NCBI GenBank assembly: GCA_016933115.1 | Contig: JAFGBL010000161.1 | Span: 1 to 41,180 of the forward strand | Length of the DNA: 41,180 bases | Source: Bacteroidales bacterium | GTDB taxonomy: Bacteria > Bacteroidota > Bacteroidia > Bacteroidales > JAADJA01 | Direction: 5' to 3' | Shown: in pieces, positions 1 to 8,981 of the stretch | Layout: every line of letters begins with the position of its first letter | Position numbering within the stretch: the stretch's first letter is position 1 | Notes under the pieces: generated by a model | What the model saw: only the letters and a program-made list of their open reading frames with translations | Database searches by the model: none | What the model was told of the DNA's origin: nothing | Made by a program: the position numbers and the translations under genes

Positions 1-185
1 ATTTTATCACCCTTTTTGAGCGCCTCCCTGAATTTCTTTTGGTCCTTACTTTTTTTCATCTGTGGCCGGATGAAAAATAGGTAAAAAACAAGAACGATCA
101 AAATCAGGGGCAAAAAAGTCATCAATCCGCTCCCCTCTTGGCCTTCGGCCGGTGGCATAAAAAGTAAAATATTCAATAAGCTCAT
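1..185 (-). CDS. yajC: YajC, Sec translocase accessory subunit (3' part missing)
   Basis: The reverse strand reads from an ATG at 185 to the window edge and encodes about 61 residues. A short N-terminus is followed by one hydrophobic helix (about residues 22-40), then FFIRPQMKK and a charged lysine-rich stretch ending KKGDK. This is the typical YajC pattern: one transmembrane helix followed by the RPQ-K motif and a basic cytosolic part. YajC associates with the SecDF-YajC holotranslocon in the inner membrane. The gene lies 35 bases downstream of the DUF1573 lipoprotein gene on the same strand, an order common in Bacteroidota, so the two are probably co-transcribed. The C-terminal end lies outside the window. 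Confidence 0.9.
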   Translation of the reverse strand, partial: MSLLNILLFMPPAEGQEGSGLMTFLPLILIVLVFYLFFIRPQMKKSKDQKKFREALKKGDK

Positions 186-220
186 TGTATTTGTTTTAAT
201 ATTATTTCATAATAGATGAA

Positions 221-673
221 TTATGGTGTCAGCACCATGGCTTTGATCCTCAAAACAGTGGTATTGGGCTGGCAATTTGTAACAACGGTTATGGTTTTAT
301 TCTGAACACCCTTCCTGCCTTCACTGTTGAACGACACTGTCAATGTGTTGCTTTCGCCGGGTTTAATGGCAATTTTGGGAAATTTCGGCACAGTGCATCC
401 GCAACTGGTTTTTACCTGACCAATTACCAGGTCCTTCTTGCCCGTATTTGTAAATTTAAAACCATAGGTTACAATCTCACCTTGAATTACCTTCCCGAAA
501 TCGTAAACTTCCCGCTCAAATTCAATCTCCGGCAGATTATCCTTTGCCTCTCCGTTGGCGGTGTTCGGATTGGTAACAACGTCGGCAGGTAACCCTCCCT
601 GTCGGCCCGAATTACAACCCATCAGAATAAAAAAGCCCAGGATTAAATATATAAACGATCTCTTCAATTTCAC
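221..673 (-). CDS. DUF1573 lipoprotein
   Basis: I choose the GTG at 673. It gives a clean lipoprotein signal: MKLKRS, a hydrophobic segment, then the lipobox LMGC with the acylated Cys at residue 20. The open frame extends to an ATG at 745, but that would put 43 residues with two charged patches before the Cys, and a TAnnTTTG promoter box lies inside that extension. The mature part is a single DUF1573 domain, an immunoglobulin-like fold, with YDFGKV, FKFTNTG, the signature TSCGCT and a late VSFNSEGRKG. The family is abundant in Bacteroidota; its biochemical role is unknown. It is predicted to sit as a lipoprotein in the envelope. yajC follows on the same strand and the exporter operon is divergent. 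Confidence 0.85.
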   Translation of the reverse strand: MKLKRSFIYLILGFFILMGCNSGRQGGLPADVVTNPNTANGEAKDNLPEIEFEREVYDFGKVIQGEIVTYGFKFTNTGKKDLVIGQVKTSCGCTVPKFPKIAIKPGESNTLTVSFNSEGRKGVQNKTITVVTNCQPNTTVLRIKAMVLTP

Positions 674-691
674 CAAATGTTTCAAAGGGTG

Positions 692-699
692 CAAAAATA
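692..699 (-). promoter_or_regulatory. -7 promoter box for DUF1573 gene
   Basis: TATTTTTG on the reverse strand matches the Bacteroidota -7 box TAnnTTTG. Transcription would start near 685, about 12 bases before the GTG at 673. I see no TTG at the usual -33 spacing. Confidence 0.45.
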
Positions 700-797
700 G
701 CAAAATAAATTCAGTGAGTTTACGTTCCAATTTGAGTAAATTCATTTACATATAAAATAAACCAATTTGTTTAACTGTATTAAACCCAGATTATTTC

Positions 798-805
798 TAC
801 TTTTG
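798..805 (+). promoter_or_regulatory. -7 promoter box for exporter operon
   Basis: TACTTTTG matches TAnnTTTG and lies about 50 bases before the adaptor ATG at 858. The intergenic DNA is AT-rich, with no clear -33 element at canonical spacing. Confidence 0.45.
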
Positions 806-857
806 ATTTTCAGACATGCTATCAATTGCTGTTTGTTAAGATAATATTCATAATAAC

Positions 858-2246
858 ATGAGAAAACAGATTTATATTGCCATCGGGGTCATAATCGTAC
901 TGATCATCGCATTTTATTATTTTTTTGGTTCTGACAAAACGAATTTCGAAACCATTAAAATACCGGTCAAATTCGGGGATTTTACTATTGCTGTAACTAC
1001 TACAGGAGAACTTGAGGCCAAAAGCTCGGAGAAGATACTTGGCCCGGGAAACCTAAGAGATTTTAGAATTTGGCAACTTACCATCGATGATATCGTACCT
1101 GATGGAACAGTGGTCGATTCAGGCGATTATGTGGCAAGCCTCAATAAAACCGAACTGGCAAACAAACTCAAAGACCAGGAACTTGAACTGGAGCAGCTCG
1201 AAACCCAATATACAAAGACAAAACTCGATACCACCCTCGAAATGAGAAGCCTTCGGGATGAACTTATTAACTTAAATTATGCCCTGGAGGAAAAGAAAAT
1301 CCAATTGGAACAATCCAAATTCGAACCTCCCGCCACCATCCGGCAGGTTGAAATTGAGCTGGAAAGGGCTGAAAGGACTTACGAACAAGCGCAAAAAAAT
1401 TACCAGCTAAAACTCGAAAAGGCAAATGCCAACATGCAGGAAGTAACAGCACAGCTAAGTAAGGCTCAAAGGAAATACAATGAAATGGTGGACATACTGA
1501 AGGAATTTACCGTTTTCGCCCCGAAAGCAGGAATGGTAATCTATAAAAGGGATTGGGATGGGAAAAAGATCGGTATCGGCTCCCAGATTAGTACCTGGGA
1601 AAATGTAGTAGCAACACTGCCAAATCTCACCGAGATGATATCGAGAACTTATGTGAATGAAATAGACATCAGTAAAGTTAAAACCGGTCAACCTGTTGAA
1701 ATTGGGATTGATGCATTCCCCGAAAAAAAATTCACCGGTGAAGTCACAGAAGTGGCCAACATTGGAGAACAAATGAAAAACACCAACGCCAAGGTTTTCG
1801 AAGTTGTGATCAACGTGAACGAATTCGATTCTATTATGAGACCAGCCATGACGACAAAAAATGTGATCATTACCGACGTAATTGACAGTGTCTTGTATAT
1901 TCCGCTTGAATGCATCCACACCGAAGATACCATTACGTATGTTGTACGGGGTAATAGCAAGCAACAGGTGATCGTGGGTAAAAGCAACGAAAACGAGATT
2001 ATAATAAAAGCAGGTTTAGATAAAGGTGATGAAATTTATTTACTACCACCCGAGAATTATAAGGATTTCCGATTTTCATTGCTTCCCAAAGATGTCATTG
2101 AAAAATTCGAAATGGAGGAAAAAAAGCCATCGAAGCCAGATACTTTGAAAATGGATCCGCATAAAATGCCTCCCGGTATGGAAAAATCCAAAAAGGGGCA
2201 AAATGGCAAACGGCCTCCGGGAAACAGGGGCGACAGAAAACAATAA
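858..2246 (+). CDS. HlyD/MacA-type periplasmic adaptor of a tripartite exporter
   Basis: This 462-residue adaptor joins an inner-membrane transporter to an outer-membrane channel. It has one N-terminal membrane helix (about 5-23). A first lipoyl-like half is followed by a long coiled-coil hairpin (about 97-215) rich in Glu, Lys, Gln and Leu. A second lipoyl half follows (FTVFAPKAGMV, then GIGSQI, about 217-245), then a beta-barrel region (about 250-340) and a membrane-proximal domain. An unusual tail after about 420 is rich in Lys, Pro, Gly and Met. A permease gene follows after 29 bases and a TolC-like gene after that, which fits an ABC (MacA-MacB-TolC type) rather than an RND exporter. The substrate cannot be read from the sequence. 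Confidence 0.88.
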   Translation: MRKQIYIAIGVIIVLIIAFYYFFGSDKTNFETIKIPVKFGDFTIAVTTTGELEAKSSEKILGPGNLRDFRIWQLTIDDIVPDGTVVDSGDYVASLNKTELANKLKDQELELEQLETQYTKTKLDTTLEMRSLRDELINLNYALEEKKIQLEQSKFEPPATIRQVEIELERAERTYEQAQKNYQLKLEKANANMQEVTAQLSKAQRKYNEMVDILKEFTVFAPKAGMVIYKRDWDGKKIGIGSQISTWENVVATLPNLTEMISRTYVNEIDISKVKTGQPVEIGIDAFPEKKFTGEVTEVANIGEQMKNTNAKVFEVVINVNEFDSIMRPAMTTKNVIITDVIDSVLYIPLECIHTEDTITYVVRGNSKQQVIVGKSNENEIIIKAGLDKGDEIYLLPPENYKDFRFSLLPKDVIEKFEMEEKKPSKPDTLKMDPHKMPPGMEKSKKGQNGKRPPGNRGDRKQ

Positions 2247-2275
2247 CTGATCACTAATCCTTCAACACTTTACTT

Positions 2276-3634
2276 GTGGAAAGATACTTGCAAATCATCA
2301 ATATAGCACTTGAAGCCGTATTTGCCAACCGCTTCAGATCGATGCTGACTGCACTGGGGATCATTTTCGGAGTGGCGGCCGTAATTGCCATGATGGCAAT
2401 AGGGAACGGTGCCCAACAGGAAATCCTGGACCAGATGAAGTTGGTGGGTGTTAACAATATAGTCATCACCCCGGTTATCGAAAAAACCAATACCCAAAAT
2501 AGCGAGGATCAGGGAAAATCGGAGACAAAAAAATATTCACCGGGATTGACATTGCAGGATGCTCAGAGCATACAGGATATCATGCCAACGATTGAGAAAG
2601 TAAGTCCCGAAGTGATTTATGAAACTTATATCATCAAAGACGGGCTCCAGAGTTCGGCAACGATCACTGGGGTTACAAATGATTTTTTCAATGTTTTCGA
2701 CTTAAAGGTTCAAAGCGGCTACATGTTTACCGAATCCCAGATGGAATCGGGTGACGCCGTGTGCATTATAGGGCCGAATATTGCTTCAAAATTCTTTCCA
2801 AAAGAGGAACCCATCGGAAAATACATCAAATGCGGTAATCTGTGGCTGAAGGTTATTGGTGTGCTGGAAACCAGGAAATTTGCGGGGACAAGCACCCAGG
2901 AACTTGGTATCAGCAACTATAACGCTAATATTTATTCCCCAATTCAAACCATACTATTGCGTTATAAGGATCGCTCTGTCATTACTGCGGCAGCCTTGCG
3001 GGGAGGTTCAGAATCATTCGTCGTTTTCGACGGGGGATTTGCATCCATTAGTTCCGGCGGTTCAGGTGATGAATCGGCCAACTACCACCAGATCGATAAG
3101 ATCGTTGTGCAGGTAAAGGAAACCAGTGAGCTCACCCCAACTGTCAAAGTCTTGAAAAAAATGCTTACCAGGCGCCACGCAGGGGTTGAAGATTTTGATA
3201 TAAAAGTACCCGAATTGCTGCTCAAACAGGAACAACGCACCAAAGATATTTTCAATATTGTTTTGGGTGCGATTGCCAGTATTTCACTTATAGTTGGAGG
3301 GATTGGAATCATGAATATCATGCTGGCATCGGTGATGGAAAGGATCAGGGAAATTGGAGTAAGGATGGCAACAGGTGCACGAAAAAGGGATATCATTTTC
3401 CAGTTTCTTTCGGAAGCAACTTTGATCAGTATTACCGGAGGATTGATTGGGATTTTACTGGGGATCGGGTTATCGAAAGTGATCATGCAGGTGACCGATA
3501 TTTTGACAATAGTTTCACCTCTTTCAATATTTGTTTCATTCGGGGTATCTGTTGCAGTGGGCATCATCTTCGGGTACATGCCGGCCAAAAGAGCGGCAAA
3601 CCAGGATCCCGTAGAATCCTTAAGACACGATTAA
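2276..3634 (+). CDS. MacB/FtsX-type ABC transporter permease
   Basis: This 452-residue membrane protein has the MacB arrangement. A first helix near 20-42 follows FANRFRSMLTALGIIFGVAA. A large extracytoplasmic MacB_PCD domain (about 45-315) comes next, then three C-terminal helices (about 325-350, 373-400, 410-437) within an FtsX domain that carries IMLASVMERIREIGVRMATGA. It ends PAKRAANQDPVESLRHD, typical of the family. The start is a GTG at 2276; no better in-frame ATG lies before the first helix. There is no Walker A or ABC signature, so this is a permease without a fused nucleotide-binding domain, and no ATPase gene is adjacent. Its partners are the adaptor before it and the TolC-like protein 12-24 bases after. 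Confidence 0.88.
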   Translation: MERYLQIINIALEAVFANRFRSMLTALGIIFGVAAVIAMMAIGNGAQQEILDQMKLVGVNNIVITPVIEKTNTQNSEDQGKSETKKYSPGLTLQDAQSIQDIMPTIEKVSPEVIYETYIIKDGLQSSATITGVTNDFFNVFDLKVQSGYMFTESQMESGDAVCIIGPNIASKFFPKEEPIGKYIKCGNLWLKVIGVLETRKFAGTSTQELGISNYNANIYSPIQTILLRYKDRSVITAAALRGGSESFVVFDGGFASISSGGSGDESANYHQIDKIVVQVKETSELTPTVKVLKKMLTRRHAGVEDFDIKVPELLLKQEQRTKDIFNIVLGAIASISLIVGGIGIMNIMLASVMERIREIGVRMATGARKRDIIFQFLSEATLISITGGLIGILLGIGLSKVIMQVTDILTIVSPLSIFVSFGVSVAVGIIFGYMPAKRAANQDPVESLRHD

Positions 3635-3658
3635 TTAATATTTTAAGTGAAGACTGAA

Positions 3659-5170
3659 ATGCGATTAGATTGTATTATTTCATTTTACTGGATCAAAAAA
3701 CCGGCTTTTGGATTGTTGATCCTTTTTTTGTCATTCATTTCCCTGGTTATGGCCCAGGATAAACCACTACAAATCACCCTTGATGAAGCCATCAAAATTG
3801 CCCGGTTGCAATCACCCGATGCATTGACAGCAAAACACCAGTTCAGGGCCAGTTATTGGATGTACCGATCATTCCGGGCATCTTATCTCCCTTCATTGAC
3901 TTTATTTGGGACTGTTCCGGGTTTTGACAGATCAATCCGAAAAATTTCCACCATTGAAGGGGATATTTTTACACCACAAACAACAAACGAAATATACGCA
4001 GGCTTGTCATTGGAGCAACGGATAGGTGTTACAGGTGGGACATTATCCCTCAACTCAAATCTCACCCGATTGGATAATTTCACTGACACCACCAATTTCA
4101 CTCAATACAGCTCAAGTTTGCTGAATGTGACCTACCGTCAACCGATTTTCCAGTACAATGAATTCAAATGGCAGCAGAAGATTGAACCCATGAAATTCCT
4201 GGAAGCCAAAAAGAAGTACCTTCAGGACATGGAGCAGGTTTCGGTGTCCACAACCAACTACTTTTTTAATTTGTTGCAAGCCCAGATTCAGGAAAAAATT
4301 GCCATCATCAACCAGGCCAACTATGATACACTTTACCAGATTGCCAAAGGCCGTTATAACCTTGGGAAAATTGCAGAGAACGACCTTTTACAACTGGAGC
4401 TTCAATACCTGCGGGCCAATGCTACGGTGGAAGACGCTAGATTAAATGTCGACAATCAAATGTTCCGTTTCAAATCCTATTTACGCATAAAGGAAGATAC
4501 CGAAATAATACTAATCATCCCCGACGATTTTCAACCCTTTAAAGTAAACCCGTCAAAGGCTATTGAAGAGGCCCGGATCAACAATGCCGAGGCACTTGCC
4601 TTCGACAGGCGGTTAATGGAAGCCGAAAGTGCCGTGGCAGAAGCCAGGCTCGATGGCAGGTTCGATGCGGAATTATTTGCCGTTTACGGGTTGACCAATA
4701 ATACCAGTCAAATTGAGTACATCAATAAAAATCCACTCGACCAGCAGCAATTCAGCCTGGGGATTAGCCTACCCATCCTTGATTGGGGCGTTTCCCGCGG
4801 CCGGATCAAAATGGCCCAATCCAACCAGGAAATCGTACGAACAGCTGTAGAACAGGAACAAATCGACTTTGACCAGGAGATATTTCTAAAAGTGGCCCGT
4901 TTCAATATGCAGTACGAGCAGGTTTTGATCGCAGCCAAATCAGACACAGTCGCACAGAAGGGATACGACATCACCAAAGCCCGTTACCTGATCGGCAAGA
5001 TCAGCATTACCGATCTCAATATCGCCCAATCGGAAGCCAACAGCTCAAAAGGAAACTATATTAGCGTATTGTGGACTTACTGGCGTAGCTTTTACGAAAT
5101 CAGGCAATTTACTTTGTTCGACTTTGAAATCAACATGCCCATCATGGTCGATTACAATGAACTCCTCTGA
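3659..5170 (+). CDS. TolC-family outer-membrane efflux protein
   Basis: The protein is about 503 residues. The ATG at 3659 begins a basic N-terminus and signal peptide (hydrophobic core GLLILFLSFISLVMA, then Q). A GTG at 3647 would add four residues. The mature protein opens with LQITLDEAIKIARLQSPD, the usual start of the outer-membrane efflux (OEP) repeat. Long Ala/Gln/Glu-rich helices follow, with internal duplication: QAQIQEKIAIINQANYDTL in the first half and YEQVLIAAKSDTVAQKGYD in the second. YNLGKIAENDLLQLELQ and YLIGKISITDLNIAQSE are the paired segments of the two repeats. It should form the trimeric exit duct for the upstream adaptor and permease. Its stop codon abuts that of the convergent M28 peptidase gene. 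Confidence 0.88.
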   Translation: MRLDCIISFYWIKKPAFGLLILFLSFISLVMAQDKPLQITLDEAIKIARLQSPDALTAKHQFRASYWMYRSFRASYLPSLTLFGTVPGFDRSIRKISTIEGDIFTPQTTNEIYAGLSLEQRIGVTGGTLSLNSNLTRLDNFTDTTNFTQYSSSLLNVTYRQPIFQYNEFKWQQKIEPMKFLEAKKKYLQDMEQVSVSTTNYFFNLLQAQIQEKIAIINQANYDTLYQIAKGRYNLGKIAENDLLQLELQYLRANATVEDARLNVDNQMFRFKSYLRIKEDTEIILIIPDDFQPFKVNPSKAIEEARINNAEALAFDRRLMEAESAVAEARLDGRFDAELFAVYGLTNNTSQIEYINKNPLDQQQFSLGISLPILDWGVSRGRIKMAQSNQEIVRTAVEQEQIDFDQEIFLKVARFNMQYEQVLIAAKSDTVAQKGYDITKARYLIGKISITDLNIAQSEANSSKGNYISVLWTYWRSFYEIRQFTLFDFEINMPIMVDYNELL

Positions 5171-6433
5171 TCAACGACGAATAACCAGCCTGGTAACCGA
5201 AATTTTTTCTTTTCCGATAAATCGAATGAAATAAAGGCCGTCAGGAATATGACCCAGGTCTAATGCTCGTTTTTCATTACAATCCAACGTGCCGGATTTT
5301 ATTTCCTTCCCATCATAACCTGAGATAACAAAATGAACCGGGTTTTCCCCATTAATGGATGCATCCATTACAATATTCACCGACCCGGGAGAAGGGTTCG
5401 GGTAAACGGAAATATCTTCATTCAATTCATCTTCGTCCCAGCCGACAATGGGATCGTCAGCTGCTACAAGAACACCTAAAGATATTTTAATGGCTTCAGC
5501 ACAATAGTCGACCTCGCAATGATCGATCAAATCATTTACCGAATGATAGTAAGGATTAAAATCGTGTTCCATAAAATAAACACAGGGGATGTCGGCTTCA
5601 TAAAAATATTTGCAGTCGCCGGTTGCTGATGCGGATGGATTATCGAGCAAAGGTTCAATTTCAGTATATGTGAGCGCGATATACTGGGCCATATTGGTGT
5701 ACCATTCACATCCGTAATAATTTGAAACATCAATCCGCCATAAAGGCCCGTTGTTGTTGGCGATCATATCATTATTCAGCATCAAATGGATATCCTTTTC
5801 ATTGGCAATGGCATGTGCAACGTAACCTTCCGATCCGCTATTGCCATAATTCATCAACTCCTCGGCACCAAATGCCACCAGTTCTATTGACGTTTTTGGG
5901 TGATAATTTATATCGGCAATAACACGGGCAGCTTCCAGCAGGGCTGCAACACCCGAAGCATTGTCGTCGGCACCAGGCGCGAACTCCATGGGATTACCGC
6001 TGGGAGCAACCACATCATCGTAATGTGCTCCCATGACATAATATGTGTTTGTATTTTCAATGCCCGGAATGGTGGTAATTACATTATACTGCCATGTGGT
6101 AGTATCGTAATGCAGGTTCCATAAATTGATATTGGTTGTACAAATAACAGAATCAATCTGCACATACTCGGGTTCCATTCCAAATGAAATAAATTTTTCC
6201 CTGATCCATTGTGCAACCGCAAGCCTGTTTGGAGATATCATGAACCTTGTTTGCATATCCTGCAGCGATTGTATATATGACTCAACACTGTCGGCATTGA
6301 CTTCAGCCAGCAATACATTGATGACCGAATCATTTTTCATAGCCAATCCATTTTTTAAATTCCATGGGTGTTGTGCCCCTAAAAAACCGGTAAAACTAAG
6401 GACACAAAAAAGGAAAAATAAGGATCTTTTCAT
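5171..6433 (-). CDS. Secreted M28 zinc aminopeptidase with T9SS type A signal
   Basis: This 420-residue exported metallopeptidase has a signal peptide at 1-20 (MKRSLFFLFC...FLGA). The M28 zinc ligands are visible: His137 in GAHYDD, bridging Asp156 in PGADDNASG, Glu191/Glu192 as catalytic base and ligand in FGAEE, Asp222 in LNND and His297 in YYHSVND. The last 80 residues (about 340-420) are a type A T9SS sorting domain: ISVYPNPSPGSVNI, then GKEIKSG, then DLGHIPDGLYFIRF and a terminal VTRLVIRR. It is therefore probably carried through the outer membrane by T9SS and released or attached at the surface, where it would trim peptides. It points toward the convergent TolC gene, and the thioesterase gene lies 143 bases upstream. 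Confidence 0.92.
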   Translation of the reverse strand: MKRSLFFLFCVLSFTGFLGAQHPWNLKNGLAMKNDSVINVLLAEVNADSVESYIQSLQDMQTRFMISPNRLAVAQWIREKFISFGMEPEYVQIDSVICTTNINLWNLHYDTTTWQYNVITTIPGIENTNTYYVMGAHYDDVVAPSGNPMEFAPGADDNASGVAALLEAARVIADINYHPKTSIELVAFGAEELMNYGNSGSEGYVAHAIANEKDIHLMLNNDMIANNNGPLWRIDVSNYYGCEWYTNMAQYIALTYTEIEPLLDNPSASATGDCKYFYEADIPCVYFMEHDFNPYYHSVNDLIDHCEVDYCAEAIKISLGVLVAADDPIVGWDEDELNEDISVYPNPSPGSVNIVMDASINGENPVHFVISGYDGKEIKSGTLDCNEKRALDLGHIPDGLYFIRFIGKEKISVTRLVIRR

Positions 6434-6576
6434 GGTTCAATTCCAGTTTACAATGAAGGCACTAAATTAACTATTACCAATGAGAGTTCAAAGCATTAAT
6501 AAGTTTTAGGTGCAAATGGGTCAGGTAAGGGTAATGGTTTCAGGAATAAAGTATTAATACAGTAATCGTTTATCGG

Positions 6577-7317
6577 TCAATTGATCTCAGCGCTGAAAAC
6601 ATGCTTTCCATTTTCTGCATTTTCCCCGATGATGATGAACCTGCCGTCCTGCTCACTCGAATTCAGTACCACCTCCTGCTCCATTCTGGCTTCTGATATA
6701 TAGTTGATGTGAAACCGGCGGATTGGGTTTTTAAAACTGTTGGCATCCAGGGCATCCGTTATCCAATCGATGTATCGTGAATTATTCACATGTTTATAAA
6801 AATCAATTTCGGAGTGTGTAATGCGGTGGCGGTAGAAAACCGTTTGGCGATCCGGTATGCTTATCCTGTAAGCGGTTTCATCCATCGCCTGGACAGGGTT
6901 TAAATATTTTAAAGCATGTTTAACTATGGCCGGGTTTACAGGCTTACGGCTTTTTAAATCAAGCACCATCCATGAGGATGAAGCTCCCCCAATAACCCTT
7001 TCTGCATGGTCACTGATACGGTATTCCCTGAATGCCCATAGCCCATCCACTCCGCGGGGCCAGGTTTCTACTGAAATTTGTTCTCTCCAAACCGGATAAC
7101 GTTCCATTTTGATCAACAAGCGAACCAACACCCAAATTTGGCCGGCTTTTTTGGCTGCTTCATATCCGAAACCCAGGCTTTCTGCATGTGCCCATGCTGT
7201 TTCCTGCAAATAATCAAAAATAGCTGATAGTTTTGCTTGCCCGTTAAGGTCCGATTGTATCCAACTTACCCTGAAATCTGATACCCACTCCCGGTTTCCC
7301 TTACTTTCGTTCTTCAT
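6577..7317 (-). CDS. Acyl-ACP thioesterase (FatA-like double hotdog)
   Basis: The protein is 246 residues from the ATG at 7317. The frame is open to 7392, but a TATCTTTG promoter box at 7335-7342 lies within that extension, so the shorter start is preferred. Two hotdog domains are visible. The first carries AIFDYLQETAWAHAESLGFG and VLVRLLIKMERYPVWREQISVETWPRG. The second carries the plant FatA/FatB-like motif SEIDFYKHVNNSRYIDW, with the D-x3-HVNN-x2-Y-x2-W arrangement of active-site residues. Family members hydrolyse acyl-ACP and release free fatty acids in the cytosol. The DGLWAFREYRI segment also fits the acyl-ACP thioesterase family. Chain-length preference cannot be read. It is divergent from the GT39 gene. 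Confidence 0.87.
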   Translation of the reverse strand: MKNESKGNREWVSDFRVSWIQSDLNGQAKLSAIFDYLQETAWAHAESLGFGYEAAKKAGQIWVLVRLLIKMERYPVWREQISVETWPRGVDGLWAFREYRISDHAERVIGGASSSWMVLDLKSRKPVNPAIVKHALKYLNPVQAMDETAYRISIPDRQTVFYRHRITHSEIDFYKHVNNSRYIDWITDALDANSFKNPIRRFHINYISEARMEQEVVLNSSEQDGRFIIIGENAENGKHVFSAEIN

Positions 7318-7334
7318 TAACGGTTTATTTGCTG

Positions 7335-7342
7335 CAAAGATA
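7335..7342 (-). promoter_or_regulatory. -7 promoter box for thioesterase gene
   Basis: Reverse-strand TATCTTTG followed by CAGC is a full TAnnTTTG match, 17 bases before the ATG at 7317. It supports the shorter reading of the thioesterase. Confidence 0.55.
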
Positions 7343-7440
7343 ATGAAGTGAAAAATAAAACGGCGTTGAAACAAATTAAATGCTTTCAACAATCAATTAT
7401 AACTGTTAAATCAGGCACTTATATTTCTGCGAAATTTAAG

Positions 7441-7448
7441 TAATTTTG
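7441..7448 (+). promoter_or_regulatory. -7 promoter box for GT39-GT2 pair
   Basis: TAATTTTG matches TAnnTTTG and would give a leader of about 50 bases before the TTG start at 7503. Confidence 0.45.
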
Positions 7449-7502
7449 GCCCTTATTTGAAAAAAAAATCAGTATTTGTAAATAGAAAAAACTCCTTTTA
7501 AA

Positions 7503-8981
7503 TTGGGAATTAAATTTTCAGAAAAAAATCTAAAAATTGTCGGTTACATCCTTTTGGCCGGACTTATCTATTTACCGATTTTCGGGCACCTTGAAAACCT
7601 GCCGATCCGTATTTGGGATGAAGCCCGGCTCGCGGTCAATGCCTATGAAATGTATAAAAACGGCAACTGGGTTGTTACCTATTTCAACGGCCAACCGGAA
7701 ATGTGGAATACCAAACCGCCGCTGATGATCTGGCTTCAATCCCTGGGTATGCACATATTCGGGCCCGGTGAACTGGCCGTAAGGCTGCCATCGGCCATCG
7801 CTACCTTTTTGCTTTTTATCGGACTGTTGTATTTCAATGAAAAATACATTAAAAATTTCTGGTTCGGCGTATTTACGATACTCGTTCTTGTAACCTCCAA
7901 TGGATTTATCAACCTGCATGCCAGCCGAACCGGCGATTATGATGCTTTGCTCACCCTGTTCACCACGCTCTTTGGTTTATCTTTCTTTTATTATCTCGAA
8001 ACCGAAAAAAATAAAGTTCTGTACCTCAGTTTCATTTTTATAACACTGGCGGTTCTCACCAAAAGCATCCAGGGATTGTTGTTTTTACCGGGATTGTTCA
8101 TTTTCACCCTGATCCACCGCAAACTGTTGGTTTTACTCAAAAACAAGCATTTTTATTTCGGCATACTGTTGTTTGTAATGGTCGTAGCCGGTTACTACCT
8201 GTTGCGCGAATCGGTGAACCCGGGTTACCTTGAAGCTGTTTATTTCAACGAATTGGGAGGGCGTTACCTGGAATCACTAGAAGGCCATAACGAACCTTTT
8301 TGGTTTTTTTACGATCATATCCGGCTCTATTACTATAAAGAATGGCTGTGGTTCCTGCCGTTGGGGTTAATCACGGGCCTACTCGTGCACAAGCGAGAGA
8401 TCAGGCGGTTGACCTTGTTTTCGGCTATTCTCATCGTTAGTTATTTCCTGATCATTTCTGCATCCCAAACCAAACTTTATTGGTATGATGTCCCCATGTA
8501 CCCTTTCATGGCCATTATTTGTGCCGTTTTTATTTTTTATGTTTTTTCTTTTGTGAAGGATAAGGTCAGGGTCCGCAAAGCATGGATCAATCCCTTGATA
8601 TTGCTTATTTTGATAGTTTCGGTATATTATGAACCCTACCGCAAGATAATTAAAAAAACCTATACTCCCCAGGTATACAGTTGGGAGAAGGAGGATTATG
8701 AAATCGAATATTTGCTAAGGGATGCCATCCGGGGGAAATATGATCTTTCAAACTATTTGATCCTGCACAAAAACTACAATGTGCACCTGATGTTTTATAT
8801 GAATATATTGAACGATGAAGGCCGTAATATCCGGTTTGCGAAGGCGGAAGATATTAAGCCCGGAGATACGATAGTAATTCACCAGGAAGAAATGAAAAAT
8901 TTTGTAGAAGCACATTATAATTTTGAAGACCTTTATACCAGGAAGAACGTCAAAATTTACAAAATAGATGGAAGAAAATAA
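7503..8981 (+). CDS. GT39 (ArnT/PMT-like) lipid-linked sugar transferase
   Basis: This 492-residue polytopic membrane protein begins at a TTG (7503). The first helix (about 12-28) is followed by RIWDEARLAVNAYEMYKNGNW, whose Asp39-Glu40 is the catalytic acidic pair of GT-C fold enzymes in the GT39/ArnT family. A second conserved stretch is PPLMIWLQSLGMHIFGPGELAVRLPSA, then HASRTGDYDALL. About ten hydrophobic helices follow and a soluble C-terminal part begins near 390. Such enzymes take a sugar from a polyprenyl phosphate carrier on the outer face of the inner membrane and place it on lipid A, another glycolipid or protein. The last 14 bases overlap the GT2 gene that probably makes the donor. 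The acceptor is unknown. Confidence 0.87.
   Translation: MGIKFSEKNLKIVGYILLAGLIYLPIFGHLENLPIRIWDEARLAVNAYEMYKNGNWVVTYFNGQPEMWNTKPPLMIWLQSLGMHIFGPGELAVRLPSAIATFLLFIGLLYFNEKYIKNFWFGVFTILVLVTSNGFINLHASRTGDYDALLTLFTTLFGLSFFYYLETEKNKVLYLSFIFITLAVLTKSIQGLLFLPGLFIFTLIHRKLLVLLKNKHFYFGILLFVMVVAGYYLLRESVNPGYLEAVYFNELGGRYLESLEGHNEPFWFFYDHIRLYYYKEWLWFLPLGLITGLLVHKREIRRLTLFSAILIVSYFLIISASQTKLYWYDVPMYPFMAIICAVFIFYVFSFVKDKVRVRKAWINPLILLILIVSVYYEPYRKIIKKTYTPQVYSWEKEDYEIEYLLRDAIRGKYDLSNYLILHKNYNVHLMFYMNILNDEGRNIRFAKAEDIKPGDTIVIHQEEMKNFVEAHYNFEDLYTRKNVKIYKIDGRK

Noticed and set aside
1455..1964. 169-codon reverse frame inside the adaptor gene
   Set aside because: Shadow of a clearly coding forward frame; no recognisable protein features.
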